Source: Campylorhamphus procurvoides (Eukaryota > Chordata > Aves > Passeriformes > Dendrocolaptidae). Taken from it: a DNA stretch of 64,000 nucleotides. The translations under genes were made by a program, and so were the position numbers. The notes beneath the pieces were generated by a model, which did not search any database, was not told the DNA's origin, and was given only the letters and a program-made list of their open reading frames with translations. Below are positions 1 to 12,311 of this stretch, in pieces (positions within the stretch are counted from its first letter, which is position 1; every line of letters starts with the position of its first letter). Location: NCBI GenBank assembly GCA_013396655.1, contig WBMV01000819.1:124001-188000 (forward strand), read 5' to 3'.

Positions 1-378
1 GGAAGCTGCAGAGAGCAATGAGGTCACTCCTCAGCCTCCTTTTCTCCAAACTGGACAAACTCAGAGGTCTCAGCTGCCCCTCACAGGACAATCCTTCCAG
101 CACTCCCACCAGCTTCCTTGCCTCCTCTGGGTGCACCCAAGAACTTTCACATCCTTCTTCAATGGTGGGGCCCAGAACCGCTCTCAGTGCTCCAGGTGAG
201 ATCTCCCCAACACGGAACACAATGGGATATCCCCTCTGTTTCCCATCTGGCTGTGCTGTGGTTGATGCTCCCCACGATGGGGTTTGCCCTCCTGCTGACT
301 GCTGTGGAGCCTGCTGATGATCAGCACCCCAGGCCACTTTCCTGCAGGGCTGCTCTCCAGCCACTCTGCTCTCAGTTT
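1..378 (-). mobile_element. CR1 LINE fragment, runs off the left edge
   Basis: Read on the plus strand, this block is the antisense of the 3' half of an avian CR1 retrotransposon reverse-transcriptase ORF. The recognisable order is: GCAGAGAGCAATGAGGTC near base 8, CTCAGCCTCCTTTTCTCC near base 30, a CAGCTTCCTTGCC stretch near base 110, a GGGGCCCAGAACC stretch near base 167, a GTGCTCCAGGTGAG stretch near base 187, and GATCAGCACCCC near base 319, all in the order found in antisense CR1. The sense strand is therefore minus, and the 3' end of the element lies left of the window. Reading frames are broken, so it is a dead copy. It sits inside a FER intron, in the same orientation as the gene. The match is from memory of the family, not an alignment, and the right border (about 378) is approximate. 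Confidence 0.75.
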
Positions 379-3300
379 AAGACATATGTCCAGAACTTTT
401 AAAATATTCCTACCTGCAAAGCAGTTTTTATGCAAACTGCTGCAACTAAATTGGGATGGCTTTGTCTGTTAGTTCTGTCTCAGGAAGCAGACTCAGAAAT
501 TTAGTGGGTGACCAGCCTTATCACCACTCTGCAAACTAAGAGATGCAAACACAGTGCGTTTAATTAGCATAGGTTTCACAAGACCAAAGTCACAAAGACA
601 GACAGAAAGAAAACAGGATATTCATGTTCATCCTCTATGGTCTTTTTTCCTTTTATGTCTTTCAAGAGGATGAGTGCATTTCTTCAACAAATAAAATCAC
701 CTACTCCCTCCTCGACTTCTTTCTAAGAGCACAAGAAGGTTTTCCCTGACTTAACAATTAATGACTTCAAACAACAAATAGTTTTCTACTGGGGGAAAAA
801 AACTATATGTGTATACTTAGAGAATTCAAATTTACGGAATACCAGATCTAAACTTCCAGGTTAAGAATTAGTTCAGCAAACCTATCTGCTTACTGCTAGG
901 ATAAATAACATACCATAAAAATAGCAAAAATTAATGCGCAATCTTTTGAACTGTTTTTAGATGTTTGAGCCAAACTTTTTTTACTGAGCACCTCTAGTAA
1001 ATTCTCTCAGAACTGTGAATGCTGGTCTGTGAGAACTGAGGCAAGCACATCCTGGGGCTGCATGTCTTGTGTTCAGTGGAAACAGTGTGCCCAAGCTGGT
1101 CCCACACTCCATAAGAAGTCACCAAGATCTTTTTGCTCTCCCCACGGAAACCCCAGGGTTTCCTGCTCTAGAAGCTTTATTTGACACAGAAGAAACAACC
1201 CTACACCTTCCAAGCACTGGTAGCTGGTATGAGTTGAAACATTTACAGTAGAGTATTAATTTGAAATCCACACAGTCTGCTGACCCCTGTGAATAAGACA
1301 GACCAGTTCAGCCAGTGTTACTTGTTTGATCTAACAGTGTAAGAGTTTCAGTCAAAACTAAGCTCAAAAAATATCCCGCTAGAAGTTTCCCTCATCACAG
1401 CAACAACTACAGGCAACACATGCCACCAGGAAATGTCGCTGCATAATAACGATTTTACAGTCATCTCAGAATGAATGTACCAGGCACCTAATACATATTT
1501 TCTTGCCACTCAGCTATTACAAAGAATAGCAGGACAATAATTTGATTTAATGAAAGCTTTTTTAACAGCTCCCTTATTTATAATAGATGTAGCTTATGCT
1601 GTTGTGCAACTTCAATATGGACCACAGAAGTCACATCAATTCTGAAATATTAAATCACAGGAGTTGCAGGGACCAGAAAATATTCTTGCAGGAGACGCAA
1701 TGCTGTATAATGTGCTTGGTGTACTGTTAATATTTCTAGTCTCCTCTAAATCATATGTTGTCAGGGAACACAAGCCTAGGGAAATCTAGTGTAATTTTTT
1801 TTATGCTGCTGTAGCAGCATAAAATGAAATTATGATATTAAATACACTAGAATCAATATATTTTTTCTTTACTATTTACTTCAGATCCATTGTCACATAA
1901 GAATGTTGTAACAGTTTTTCCATTCAATCAGTAATGAACTAGTAATAAGAACATAATAAACACCTGCAATAAATATATTTACATGAAAACTGATTTTTTC
2001 TAAAGATTATGTTGTATTAAAATTCAGTATGAACCTCCCAGAGCTACCTAACCTGCAATATGAACTGCTATAACAGCAATTGTTTCACATTTTAACACCT
2101 AACACCAAAATCAGCTACAAAAATAGATGCTAAATTTTAAGATTTAAAGCTTCTCAATTTCTAAAAAATATGCAAGGAGAAGAGTAAATTATTGTTTATT
2201 ATTTCACTTAATCATCATTTCCTTATTTATATAGCAGTAAGTAGTGTTTAATCAGAAAAATCAAGGATGAAAACATTTGAAAGCCCCATAAACACACTCT
2301 GAGCTATACTGAATAGAGGTGCACAATTCTGTAGAAACAATACTGCAAACAGCAAACTTAAAGCTATTACTGATCCAATGAAATGAGATTCAAACTGTAA
2401 TGAAATACTGCAGTTGATATTAGCAGTTTTCCAACAGTCTCCATTTTGTATTCTTAACACATTACTTACGAAACTGCTTCAGAAGCCTTATGACTTCTTT
2501 GGCCAAACAATGCCCTTTCCGTTTGGCACAAATTTTGGCTCGATGTGTTTTTCTGCAGCAGCAACATCAACATGCCACATTCCAATTACCTTTTGACTCA
2601 TCACTACAGATTAGCACAGCATTATAAACTCAGACTCATATACACTCTGAGAGTGTTATTTGGACTCAACATTGTAAGATGTTTACATCACTTTTTCTCA
2701 GTATCACAGACCCAAAAGATTTCACAAGGCTGTCCATTTCATAAGATAAAAACTTATTATATTGGTTTTCTATAGTATTATGCTCCAATGACCCCTGCAT
2801 GCTCTATAACTCCAACATGTCCTAATGCCCCAATTCTGCAAAGGAACATGCTGTGTATTCCCAGTACATACTTTGTGGAGATTTTTAAACAAAGCTTTCT
2901 AGTCCAGAAGAGACTACTGTAATCGTTTTGTCCATAGTGTCACAAAATACGATGTATGACCCATTAAAGAGGCATGGGTCTAGTTCAGCTTGCTGACCTT
3001 ATCCCCTCTCAGCCTGTTTTCTCTCACCATACATTAAAAATACATTCAAATGAAGGAAAAAAAAAACCAGAACCCCATCAACCAAATGAGCAACACCAAG
3101 CAGACTACCTTGACACCTGGAGTTTCCATGCCCAAGAAAAACCAACTACTCTGCAGTTGTGATTGCCATGGTAATCACTGGTCCAGAACGGAGCAGCTAC
3201 ACATGACTAAATGGGGAAAGGACTAGAATAAACAAATCATTCACTTCTGACTGAGACAGCATGCACTGCTGCCTGTAACAAGGCAGTGCATTCCAGACCA

Positions 3301-5893
3301 AGGTGCAGTGGCAGCCAAGGCTCAGTGGTGCACTCTCTGCAACACACTGCAGCTCCTATGTTAGCAGAGGGCTCCCTGGAACAGCTTCTGAGACAGAACC
3401 TCAGACACTGCCACCTTTCTCCAGATGTGAAGAGCACAAAGGCTTCCATAGTGAAGCCCCTGCCTCCTTCAGAAAGCAGTTCCCTTTTCCTTGCTAAAAA
3501 ACTATCCAAAAACTCCCACCAGCTGCCTTACCCATTGTCTTAAGACAAATAAAACCTGTAACTAACTGGTATCATTATTCGGTCCTTAACACAATTCTTC
3601 CCAATGGTTCTCTTAAATGCTTTCAGTAAAAAGTCAAAACATCTGTAACCTTGCTCAGGTTGTCAACACATTACTTCACAGTGACTGTCCACTTAGCTGG
3701 TGAAAACTATAACATACAGAAATTCAAGTCTACCTGAGAATACTTTCTGACTACAGAAAATCACAACACTTTCCACTGTATAAACCTCACCAATATTTAC
3801 CCTCTTCAGTTAATATCCTCTGACATTTGTGTTTAGCCCAGAACTCAATACCACTTTTAACAACTCAGCTAGAAAACAGAGAAGGAAATCTCTTCACAGG
3901 CTGAAAAATCACTTATACCTCTTTCACAGCAGGTCTAGTAAACTCACTGTTTCACCAGGAAGTGGCTTTGCTATTCCAGAACAAAACAGAAGAAAGTCAC
4001 TAAATTTCAAAATCACTACAGTTTTAAAACAGACAGTCATTACTTCATGTGACCTTCATTCTTCTCCTGTGGACCAGCTGGTAGAGGTGCTGCAAGAATT
4101 TGCAGGTAATTCAGCATGCACCACCCCGGGGGTAAAGATAAAGCTGTGTGTCCCAAAGGAGTAGTTGTTCCCTTTAGCTCCAGAGAGGCAAGGCAAGTCA
4201 CTGTCTTAGGGAGTTGGTTTGCCAGAGGAACAGATTCTGTTGAGAGCAGCATTTTACACAAGCGGACATGGATTGGTCATTTTAACATACTTCTTGCAGG
4301 AGCTGGTGTCCAAATATTTTAATTTTTTTTTTTGTTTAACAAAATGTTTTTCAGCTTATTTTCAATATTTGCTTATGCCCTCCCACTGGTCTGGTAAGCA
4401 CTTTTCCTTCCCTTATTCCCAGTAATTCTTGAAATCCTGAAAAACTGAACTAGTTTGGATATTAACAAAAGTAATATTTCTTAATAGCACATAATTTGAC
4501 TAAGCACTCCTTACTGAATAAAGGATAGCCTGGACTAATGAAGCATTACAATTTTAAGACTTCCTTAACTTTCCACTTCACAAACCAGTTTGACAACTTA
4601 AGGGCTCAGAAATGCTATGAAAACACCATGACCTAAAAAAAAAATTCAAGCAGCTGATACACAACTGCAGTAGCTCATCAACTACGTAAGTATTTGTAAA
4701 CGGGAACACAGCCTGGGATGCAACAGGGGAGAATCAATTCTCCAACTTTTGGAGAGAAACCTGCAGCATTTTTATGGACGTCAGTGTTTGTCAAAATAGA
4801 TTTACACTGAGATTTTAGGGGAAGTGAAATTAGGTACGAATTGTAATACAACAAACATTAAATGGAAGCCTAAAAGAGAAGGCCAAAGAAAACCAGAGAG
4901 GGTAAGGGTGTCTTAAAAATAGCTTATGTTTGCTGTCTGTCTAAAGAAACATTAATTCAGTTAATCAAAACCACATCAGAACATCACAGCTGCTGACAGT
5001 CAAAACACTAGCTTTATTTCAATGGGAAAGTTTGCTGCTTCGGGAATGGAGAATGACCAGACTTGTAACAGGAAGACAGGATAAGACAGGATAAAAATAA
5101 CATACTAAGATCAGAGCACCCTTTATATTTTCCATGTTACACACTCTATATTCCCCTGTTAAGTAGTTTCGTGGGGATAAATGAACTAACAAAATTAAGG
5201 TTACATGTAGAAGACAAGGAACTGAATGAAAAGAACAGCTCAGTGTGCATTTACATTTTTAAGTGAATATGAACATCGGTAAAAGAAAAAAAGCTGAAGC
5301 CAAACAGTGTTTAAAATAACTTCTCTTATCTCCTGCTGTTTAGTCATTACATTCACATATCGGCTACCACTCCAAATTTTAGACAAATTTGGAAAGAAAC
5401 AATCTTGCTCTCTGTCCTGATAGCTACTATAATTATACTAAAACAGAACCAAGGACATTAACTGTTATTTAGGCAGTCAGACAGAAACTTAAAGATGTAT
5501 CTTGGAAATACACTGCTATTCAATTAATTAATTTTCACTAAAGAAAAGAAAAAAAAAATCTTAGAGGGACACATAAGAACAATTATTACCAAGATATTCC
5601 AATATGTAATGGAACAAAGGGTCTCTTTTATCTAATTATTGAAGCACAATTCCACTGGAATCAAAATCCATGCAGATTGGACATATCATTCCCTAAAAAA
5701 ATTCCCTCAGTGTGTAATGACATATTTTCCGCTTTTAATTGAGTTTGACACGGGACTGACTGGTTATACTAACAAGAATTGATTGTAATGGAGTTACTCA
5801 AAATAAAAAAATCATCCTGTTTCACTGTAAGAGTTTTAGCAGGCTTGAAAAAGACAGTAATAAATAGACAAAACTAACTCAAATTAGTCATAC
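379..5893 (-). other. FER: FER intron after coding exon 3 (partial)
   Basis: AT-rich noncoding sequence between the donor of FER coding exon 3 and the left edge of the window. I searched for the next expected F-BAR exon, which should continue the helix after the AKG of exon 3, and did not find it, so it probably lies outside the window. No open frame here resembles a known protein. Contents of note are a perfect small palindrome at 1799-1824 and a splice-site-flanked open segment at 2552-2470 on the minus strand, both listed separately. The remainder appears to be unremarkable intron. Confidence 0.75.
1799..1824. repeat. Perfect 12-base inverted repeat with 2-base loop
   Basis: TTTTATGCTGCT at 1799-1810 and AGCAGCATAAAA at 1813-1824 are exact reverse complements separated by GT. 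The next outward bases (T and T) do not pair. As DNA it is a short cruciform-capable palindrome; as RNA it would be a tight hairpin, though a 2-base loop would force the closing pair open. No function is known to me. Confidence 0.9.
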
Positions 5894-5993
5894 CTTTAGC
5901 CACAGCTTCTTTATACTTTTCTTTGGCAGAATTTACTTCTTTTATTAGTTGTCTATAGCTAGATTTTAGTTTTTCTAGTTCTGTCTTCGTGAC
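5894..5993 (-). CDS. FER: FER tyrosine kinase, coding exon 3 (F-BAR domain)
   Basis: This 100-base exon encodes residues 128-160 plus the first base of codon 161. It begins [10 protein letters not shown] and ends KEAVAKG, a lysine/glutamate-rich helical stretch of the FER F-BAR domain, the crescent-shaped dimer that binds phosphoinositide membranes. The minus strand shows a pyrimidine-rich acceptor ending TTAAAG just before GTC ACG (bases 5995-5994 are the AG) and a donor GTATGA starting at 5893. The exon ends after one base of a codon (phase 1), and the residue count agrees with vertebrate FER as I recall it. The frame is open throughout, as expected for a functional gene. FES is the close paralogue, but these residues fit FER better. 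Confidence 0.93.
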
Positions 5994-8244
5994 CTTTAAG
6001 AAAACAGAAATATAAAAAGCATTAAAAAAATTTATTCTCAACATAAAAGTTCTTAACATTAGTGAAAAAGAATTAAACGGATTTATTATCTAAAATAAGG
6101 ATGCTACCACTTTCTATTGGCTTCAGATCATCTTATTAGGATACTACATGGTGCAATTATATGGTACAAATTACATGTTGCAAATTACATGGTGCAAAAT
6201 CAAAATCAATAAATGCATGGAATTAAATAAGAGGCCTGAAACAGAGATACCTATTCACATCAGAGTCATTAAAAATATGTTTAGGAAACCCAGCTAATCA
6301 TAAACAGCATTCCATTTCAATTATATGAGAATAAAACATCAAAAATATGCTATACATCATACTAGGTTAAGATGTCCTACACATAGGAAGGAAATCCTTT
6401 AGCACTTTAAAAAAAAAAAAGAAAAGGCAAAAAAAAGCAAGATAGCAGAATTTTTAGATATTACACTTAATACAAAAGACTAAGGAACAGCAACTGCACA
6501 TGAACCAATCTAGCAATTGTAAAACTTAAATGCTTAAAAAGGAAAACCAAACCAAGGATACAAGTCCTATCACATTTGTGAAAAAGTCATGGTGTTTTAC
6601 TGTCCTTAGGAATTTTCTAAAAAAGATTCCTCACTGCAGAGGTGTCTAGAATAAGAAAGGATGACACATATGAATTTCACCTAACCACCTTTTTCTGCCA
6701 GCATATCCTAAACATAGGAACTGCATAGACTCTGATGTTCACAAAGTTTGGATACTGTCCTGGGAAAAAGTAAGCATTTTACCTCTATGCATTAACAAAA
6801 TCAGAGAGAATACCACAGAACATGTGAGCTATTTCGAATTTCAGGGAATCATTCTGTAAGTGCTCAAGGTACACAAACCTTTAAACAAACAATGTGAGCT
6901 AACAATGGGAGAACGTATCTAACCAGAATGCTATTCAAATGATTCCCTGAAAAAGGAGGAAGGGGGAAAAAAAAAAAAAACGCAAAAAAAACCTCAGACC
7001 AAAAACAATCCAAGCTTATTCATCAAGATCCAAAATATTTTCATGGCTATGCAGGCCATCATTAAATAACGTCAACACAGTTTGTCATTAATCATTTGGA
7101 GAGTGCTCAATATGCACTACAGTTTTTTGGGAAAAGCATAGTCTCTCTTAAAAGTATACCCAAGTTTTCAGCAGTCTTACTCCATTCAGCCTCTTCCTTA
7201 TGTTTTCTTTTTCTATTTCTGCAATTCTCTGTAACTGCTGTAATTTCTAATATGCAGTACTAGTTTTCCTCTTCTTCCATCCTGACTATTTTCAAATGCA
7301 CCAATACATAAGTAGCAGTGAGGGATTATTTGGTTTGGAAACTTTATCAGCCTACTGACCATACATCAAGAGATGTAGACCCTGTAGTCAGTACCTTGGG
7401 AAGATGTTGAAATTCTAGAATATTATGAAAGCAGTATTTAACTTAATGTATGTTTAATTTAAGCATAGAATAGATTTTAGTTCTTCTCCTAAATGGCCCA
7501 GGAATCTTTTACCCATCAGTCCATGAGGGCTGTGCTGCATTACTCAGATGTTACATTCTGATTACACTGCTCCAAAGCCCAAATTCTCTGCTGGAAGAAA
7601 GAAGAAACAGTTCTTTTCCTTCTCTCTATAGACCTTTCGGACTATCAATCCGATTTTTGACATTTGCAGCTAAACTTCCCCCAGAGCATCCGAATGAAAC
7701 TGTGATTTCTTGTCAGCTTTACTGACTACATATAGTGCTTTCACCATAAGCAGGACAACTGACATGCCACAGAAAAGGCCCTGAAAAGCTTCATCTGCAG
7801 CCTCAATGTTTGGCTTACACTTGATTTATATTTCAGAATAGAGGATTCAGAGAATCCTGTCCCCACCCAAAACAGTCTGGACCGTCAAGAGCACTCACTA
7901 ACCAAAGTTTACTGAGCCCTGGTCCCAGGAATGTCTAGAGTAGAATGAAAAAGAGAAGAGAGATGGAATAGGGAAGTGTCACACAGAATTATGCTCTATT
8001 GCAACAAGAGCACTTTCATTGCTACCCGTCCACAGAAATTCATATAGAAGAAAGGTTTCCATCTCTAGCAGGAGAGAAAAGCTGTGTAGGAAATCATTAA
8101 ATTTAAAGTACATTCTACATATCACACATTACTACTTTTACCACAGCACAAAAAAAACCAAAACCATTAAAAAAATTCACTCTCTGTCTATTACCTTTTT
8201 AAACATACATAAATCAACTTATAAAGCACAAAAGAAAAAAATAC
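5994..8244 (-). other. FER: FER intron between coding exons 2 and 3
   Basis: About 2.25 kb of AT-rich noncoding sequence bounded by the exon 2 donor (GTATTT on the minus strand) and the exon 3 acceptor. It contains several A runs, for example near 6409-6420 and 6967-6980, and no open frame with recognisable similarity. Nothing else is supported here. Confidence 0.85.
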
Positions 8245-8418
8245 CTTGTACATCTCTGCTTCAATCTGTTGGTGAACACCTACAAAACTCTTCTTAACTT
8301 GCTGCTTATCTTTGATCATCATTGTTAGCCTATGCAAAGGCCCCGAATTGAGATCCTCTGCATGTGTCTTCATGATTTTGCTTAGCTGTTCTGTTTGCTG
8401 TACCACAAGCAACCAAGA
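8245..8418 (-). CDS. FER: FER tyrosine kinase, coding exon 2 (F-BAR domain)
   Basis: This 174-base exon encodes 58 residues (70-127), starting [20 protein letters not shown] and ending QQIEAEMYK. It is in phase at both ends and carries the near-invariant segment with [20 protein letters not shown] (about residues 91-110), characteristic of FER. On the minus strand the acceptor is a T-rich tract ending AATAG (AG at 8420-8419); the donor is AAG followed by GTATTT at 8244. The domain forms part of the antiparallel helical F-BAR dimer that brings FER to curved membranes. No stop or frameshift is seen. Substitutions relative to the mammalian protein as I recall it are conservative. Confidence 0.95.
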
Positions 8419-11400
8419 CTATTAAAAAAAAAGAACATAAAAGCAGTTGCTTATTTCAGCTTACAAATAACCAGTTAACATGAACTGTGGGAAAAGATGC
8501 ACCACTGTTTAAAACAATCCAGTAAAAAAACCAAATTTTAAACTTACCCAAATGCATGAGATCTCTCTCCAACAGCAAAATCACGCCTCAAACTTCCTCA
8601 TAAAATTATAGAGAAAGCACCAGAGACAAAAATACAATATTGTATGTTCACCTTTCAGTTGTAGTACTTCTGAACACTAAAGAAAACACTACAGCCTTTT
8701 TTCCTAAATACATCCCCAACACCCCTGACAACCACATTCCCATGTCCTTTGTTCTCCTGTTTCCCAGGCACAGCTACTCTGCCCAAGCTGACTTCTCTGC
8801 CCTTGTCTAAATATCTCACAGCATGTGAATATGCATTTGGTTAGGGTTTAAGAGGATACCTGACATCAGCTGCTTCTCACTGCTGACAGCATCAGTAAGG
8901 CTGCCAGTATCACACACAAGGTGCTACACAGACACAACACTCGTCTGTCACAGTGATCCAACATCTTTCTGAACGGTTACTTTAATAATTTCCTTGGACA
9001 CTCTGTCAGTCAGTTTTGAGGACAGATTAATGTGCTGTGTGTGACTTTGAATACAGATACACATCTAGAGATAACACGGCTACAAAGGTGAAATTAAACT
9101 TCAGTTCAAATAAAAGCCTAGTATACTGGTTTTAATAGCATTTATCTTACCCTTGCTGAAACAGAAACCAACCTTGGATGAAAACCTGAGAAAATTATCT
9201 TTGGGGTTTCCTTAAATCCCATATAAAAACATATATACATAACATTTGCATAGATGAGATTGCTGTAATGCAAACTAACTCCCTTTCATTTTGAACCATC
9301 ATTAGTATTTCCTTCAGCTTGTAAATATCCCACAGACTGGCACAGAACTATCTAGACTGCTTAAAGTGTGGTATTGTAAATGGTCACAGCCTAAAGCTTC
9401 CTGACTATGGCCAAGAACCATTTCACCTCTTCATTACAGAACACTTTCCAAATGACAAAGGAGCCACACTGCAAAGCTGCACAGGATAAAAACATAATTA
9501 AACACCTGTCTGAGAGGACAGGGCCTTGTGGTTACAGGAGAGTTCATAAAAGTGCTCTCAGAGGTGAAAACGTAGTCAGAGTCCTCCATTTTCTTTAAGG
9601 GTGATTTATTACTGACAAGTACTGTTTTAACTACCCTGAAAAATCACAACAGAAGCATTTGTCAACAACAATTAGCTTACAGTTCCCCAAATGAGCCTGA
9701 AAAAGTCAGAAACACAGTAAAAACTTCCATTTCCATTGAAAAAATAAAAAAGATTGCATGTTTTCCTGTTCTTTACAACCTTCTTTCCATCAGGAAAAGA
9801 CGAAACTGATGTTTCCATGAGGAAATACCAGTTAAGTCCGACTTTTGTGCTCTGTACGATGATATTTTGCTATTTTACATTAGGAAAAGCTAAAACGAAA
9901 ATGCTTCAAGAATTGAGATTTTTATGGGACATTTATGGGTGGGGACAGCAGAAAAGGCAAAGCATTTCCTTCCACAAAAAACAATCACAATCCATCAAAT
10001 GCAATAAAATACAATGTTGTTTCGTTTAACTGTAGGTTTTAGATATTATCAAAGCCAAAAGAGCTGTTTGGACATAGAGGTATTTGGTTTTGATGACACA
10101 TAATATCCAAAACAAGTATTTTATATCCTAGGAGAAACATACCAGATTTATGTCCCATAATTTTTACATCATACTTTGATTCTGTAAAATGTCAGGAAGA
10201 GAGAAAAGGTATCATGAAATAATAAAATAAATCAAATTAGAATGAGTAAATTCATCAATAATTCAGATATTTTAACTGGCAAATGTGACACTACGTAACT
10301 TTAAACTTTGAGGTGTCAGTGAAATTTTAATGCAAGCCCATACAGATGATCTCTCAGTAGTCTATGAATATTATTGCTGTTTATATAAAGACAAAGAAAT
10401 CGAGGACAGGACTCAAGTGAAAAATGGCACCTGCTTAAGAGGAAAGAAAAAACAAAAAAGGAAGAAAAACAAGGCTGAGCAACAACTTGACTGCCCATGT
10501 CCAAAACAAACTTTCAAAATGTGGCACACAGGTCTCTCCTCAAGCCAAAAAGAACATGGTTAAAGTCAGACCTTCAGCTTTTCTAAAGTTATTTGCTCAC
10601 AGCAAGTGCCTGTGTTACGAACATGAACCATCCGAGACTGAGTTACCTACAAAGGCTAATGATTGTTTATACCTTATAAAGCTAAACACTCTGATGGCAA
10701 TGCTGCTTTACTCTTCTAGCCCTAATCTGCTCTCTTTCATTGCCTAAAAGAACTGCAAGACAGCTCAGGTAGCACTGGGGGCACTAAGAGCAATTCTGCT
10801 GGGGCAGCAATAGCAAGATAGTCGTATCCTCAATAATCCTATACAACACTTTGGGATCTAACAGGAGAAAGCTTGAACAAAATACATGGCATCTGTTCAA
10901 CTTGGGCTAATGAAAATAACATTTATTTACTGAAATCATCACAACTTTAACAGCAACACCTATAACAAACAGTGCATAAGAAACATAACTGGGCGACAAC
11001 CATTTCAAATATACCACCAAAACACAGAGATAGGAGAGTATTTCAATTGGCAAGGCAAGAATTATTGTGTGGGAGGGAAGCTACAACAGAATGTTACAGA
11101 TAAACACTGTGCAGTGCTACCTTTGAGGCAGCTGAAGCAGCCTAGCTGTATCAGCACAGCTCACAAGTCACACACACAGTCACTTCAATCCAGTATAAAT
11201 CCATCCTGCTGCATAAGGAGCAGTCCTGTTCCTAACACTATGCCAGTGCTAGTATTCAAGCAGCCACCCCATAAGCCCACTACTTAAAAACTGCTTTGTC
11301 TAAAATTTAACTTGATGCAAAAAGGGTGTTTTCCTGCAGAGAGAAGATCAGGATTCACGCCAGATTGAAGTGACTGTGTAACCATTGCTAATACACGAAG

Positions 11401-12093
11401 GCCAAGAACTGACTATGCCATTAAAACAGAAGAGATTTCTCTTGTCAGGAGGGAATCCAGGTCAGTTAAACTTTCAAATAGCTGATAAAGGAAGTTTCCT
11501 TCATCAGAACATTTACTGGACTTGCTCTAAATCCGAAAATTAGTTATTTGAAGGAAGGACAGCCTTACCTTCATAAAAGGTCAACACAGTTATTTCATAT
11601 TGCATACAAAATAGCTTCACAATTATGAGAAACATCCTGAATTAATGTTTTGTTTTTACAACACACGCTGCAGTGTGAATAACAGTTGGAATGCTAGGCT
11701 TTGACTTGGTTTCCTGGCATTTTTCTATTTCTGTCACAAATTCTATACAACGTAAACAATAGTTCCTATTTAACAGTCTTAAAAGAAAAGCTTACTATAG
11801 TATACTCGATTTTCAAAACACTAAACAAAGTATCAGGCTCAACCCAGGTATGTAAAATAATAAATTTCCAAAATCAGGACTGATTCTAGTTCAGTCATTA
11901 TTTTCAAAGCAAGACTAGAGCTCAACTTCTGCATGTTCTACTGAGGAACTAAAAGTCCATTTTATAGACTTTGGCAACATTAGCTCTCAAGAACCTGAAT
12001 GAACAGGGATTCTACTCAAACCAAAGCAAACAAAAATAAACCCAGCACTGTTATTTCCAAGAATATTCCAAATTCAAAATACTTCAGACTTAC
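8419..12093 (-). other. FER: FER intron between coding exons 1 and 2
   Basis: About 3.7 kb of AT-rich noncoding sequence. The flanking splice sites are the GTAAGT donor of coding exon 1 and the T-rich AATAG acceptor of exon 2. Open frames here (for example at 9754-10029, 10330-10563 and 11069-11287, plus strand) are short, lack recognisable domains and look like chance. I see no mobile element that I can name. Confidence 0.85.
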
Positions 12094-12300
12094 CTTGGAC
12101 ACATTGCTGATATAATCCAATTGACAGGTGCTCTCTTTATCTACTTGATTACAAAGATTCTGTAAAGTGGAGGCATACTCCTTGTCACTTTTTACTCTCA
12201 TTACCATAAATTTCTTCACTGTTTCTAGCAGTCGCAGTTCCCAGTCTTGAAGTTTTAATAAAGCATCATGAGAATACTTCAGGTCACCTCCAAACCCCAT
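12094..12300 (-). CDS. FER: FER tyrosine kinase, first coding exon (start of F-BAR domain)
   Basis: This exon encodes residues 1-69 of FER, a cytoplasmic tyrosine kinase acting downstream of growth-factor receptors and at cadherin junctions. The protein starts [20 protein letters not shown] and continues through [12 protein letters not shown] and [20 protein letters not shown], a hallmark start shared by FER and FES with residues favouring FER. The ATG at 12300-12298 has A at -3 and G at +4, a strong initiation context. A donor AAG/GTAAGT follows base 12094, and the exon ends on a whole codon. Eleven untranslated bases (12311-12301) separate the ATG from a likely acceptor ending TATATAG, so the exon probably spans 12311-12094. 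Full-length FER is about 820 residues, so this window covers only the first fifth. Confidence 0.96.
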
Positions 12301-12311
12301 TTTTTAAGGCA

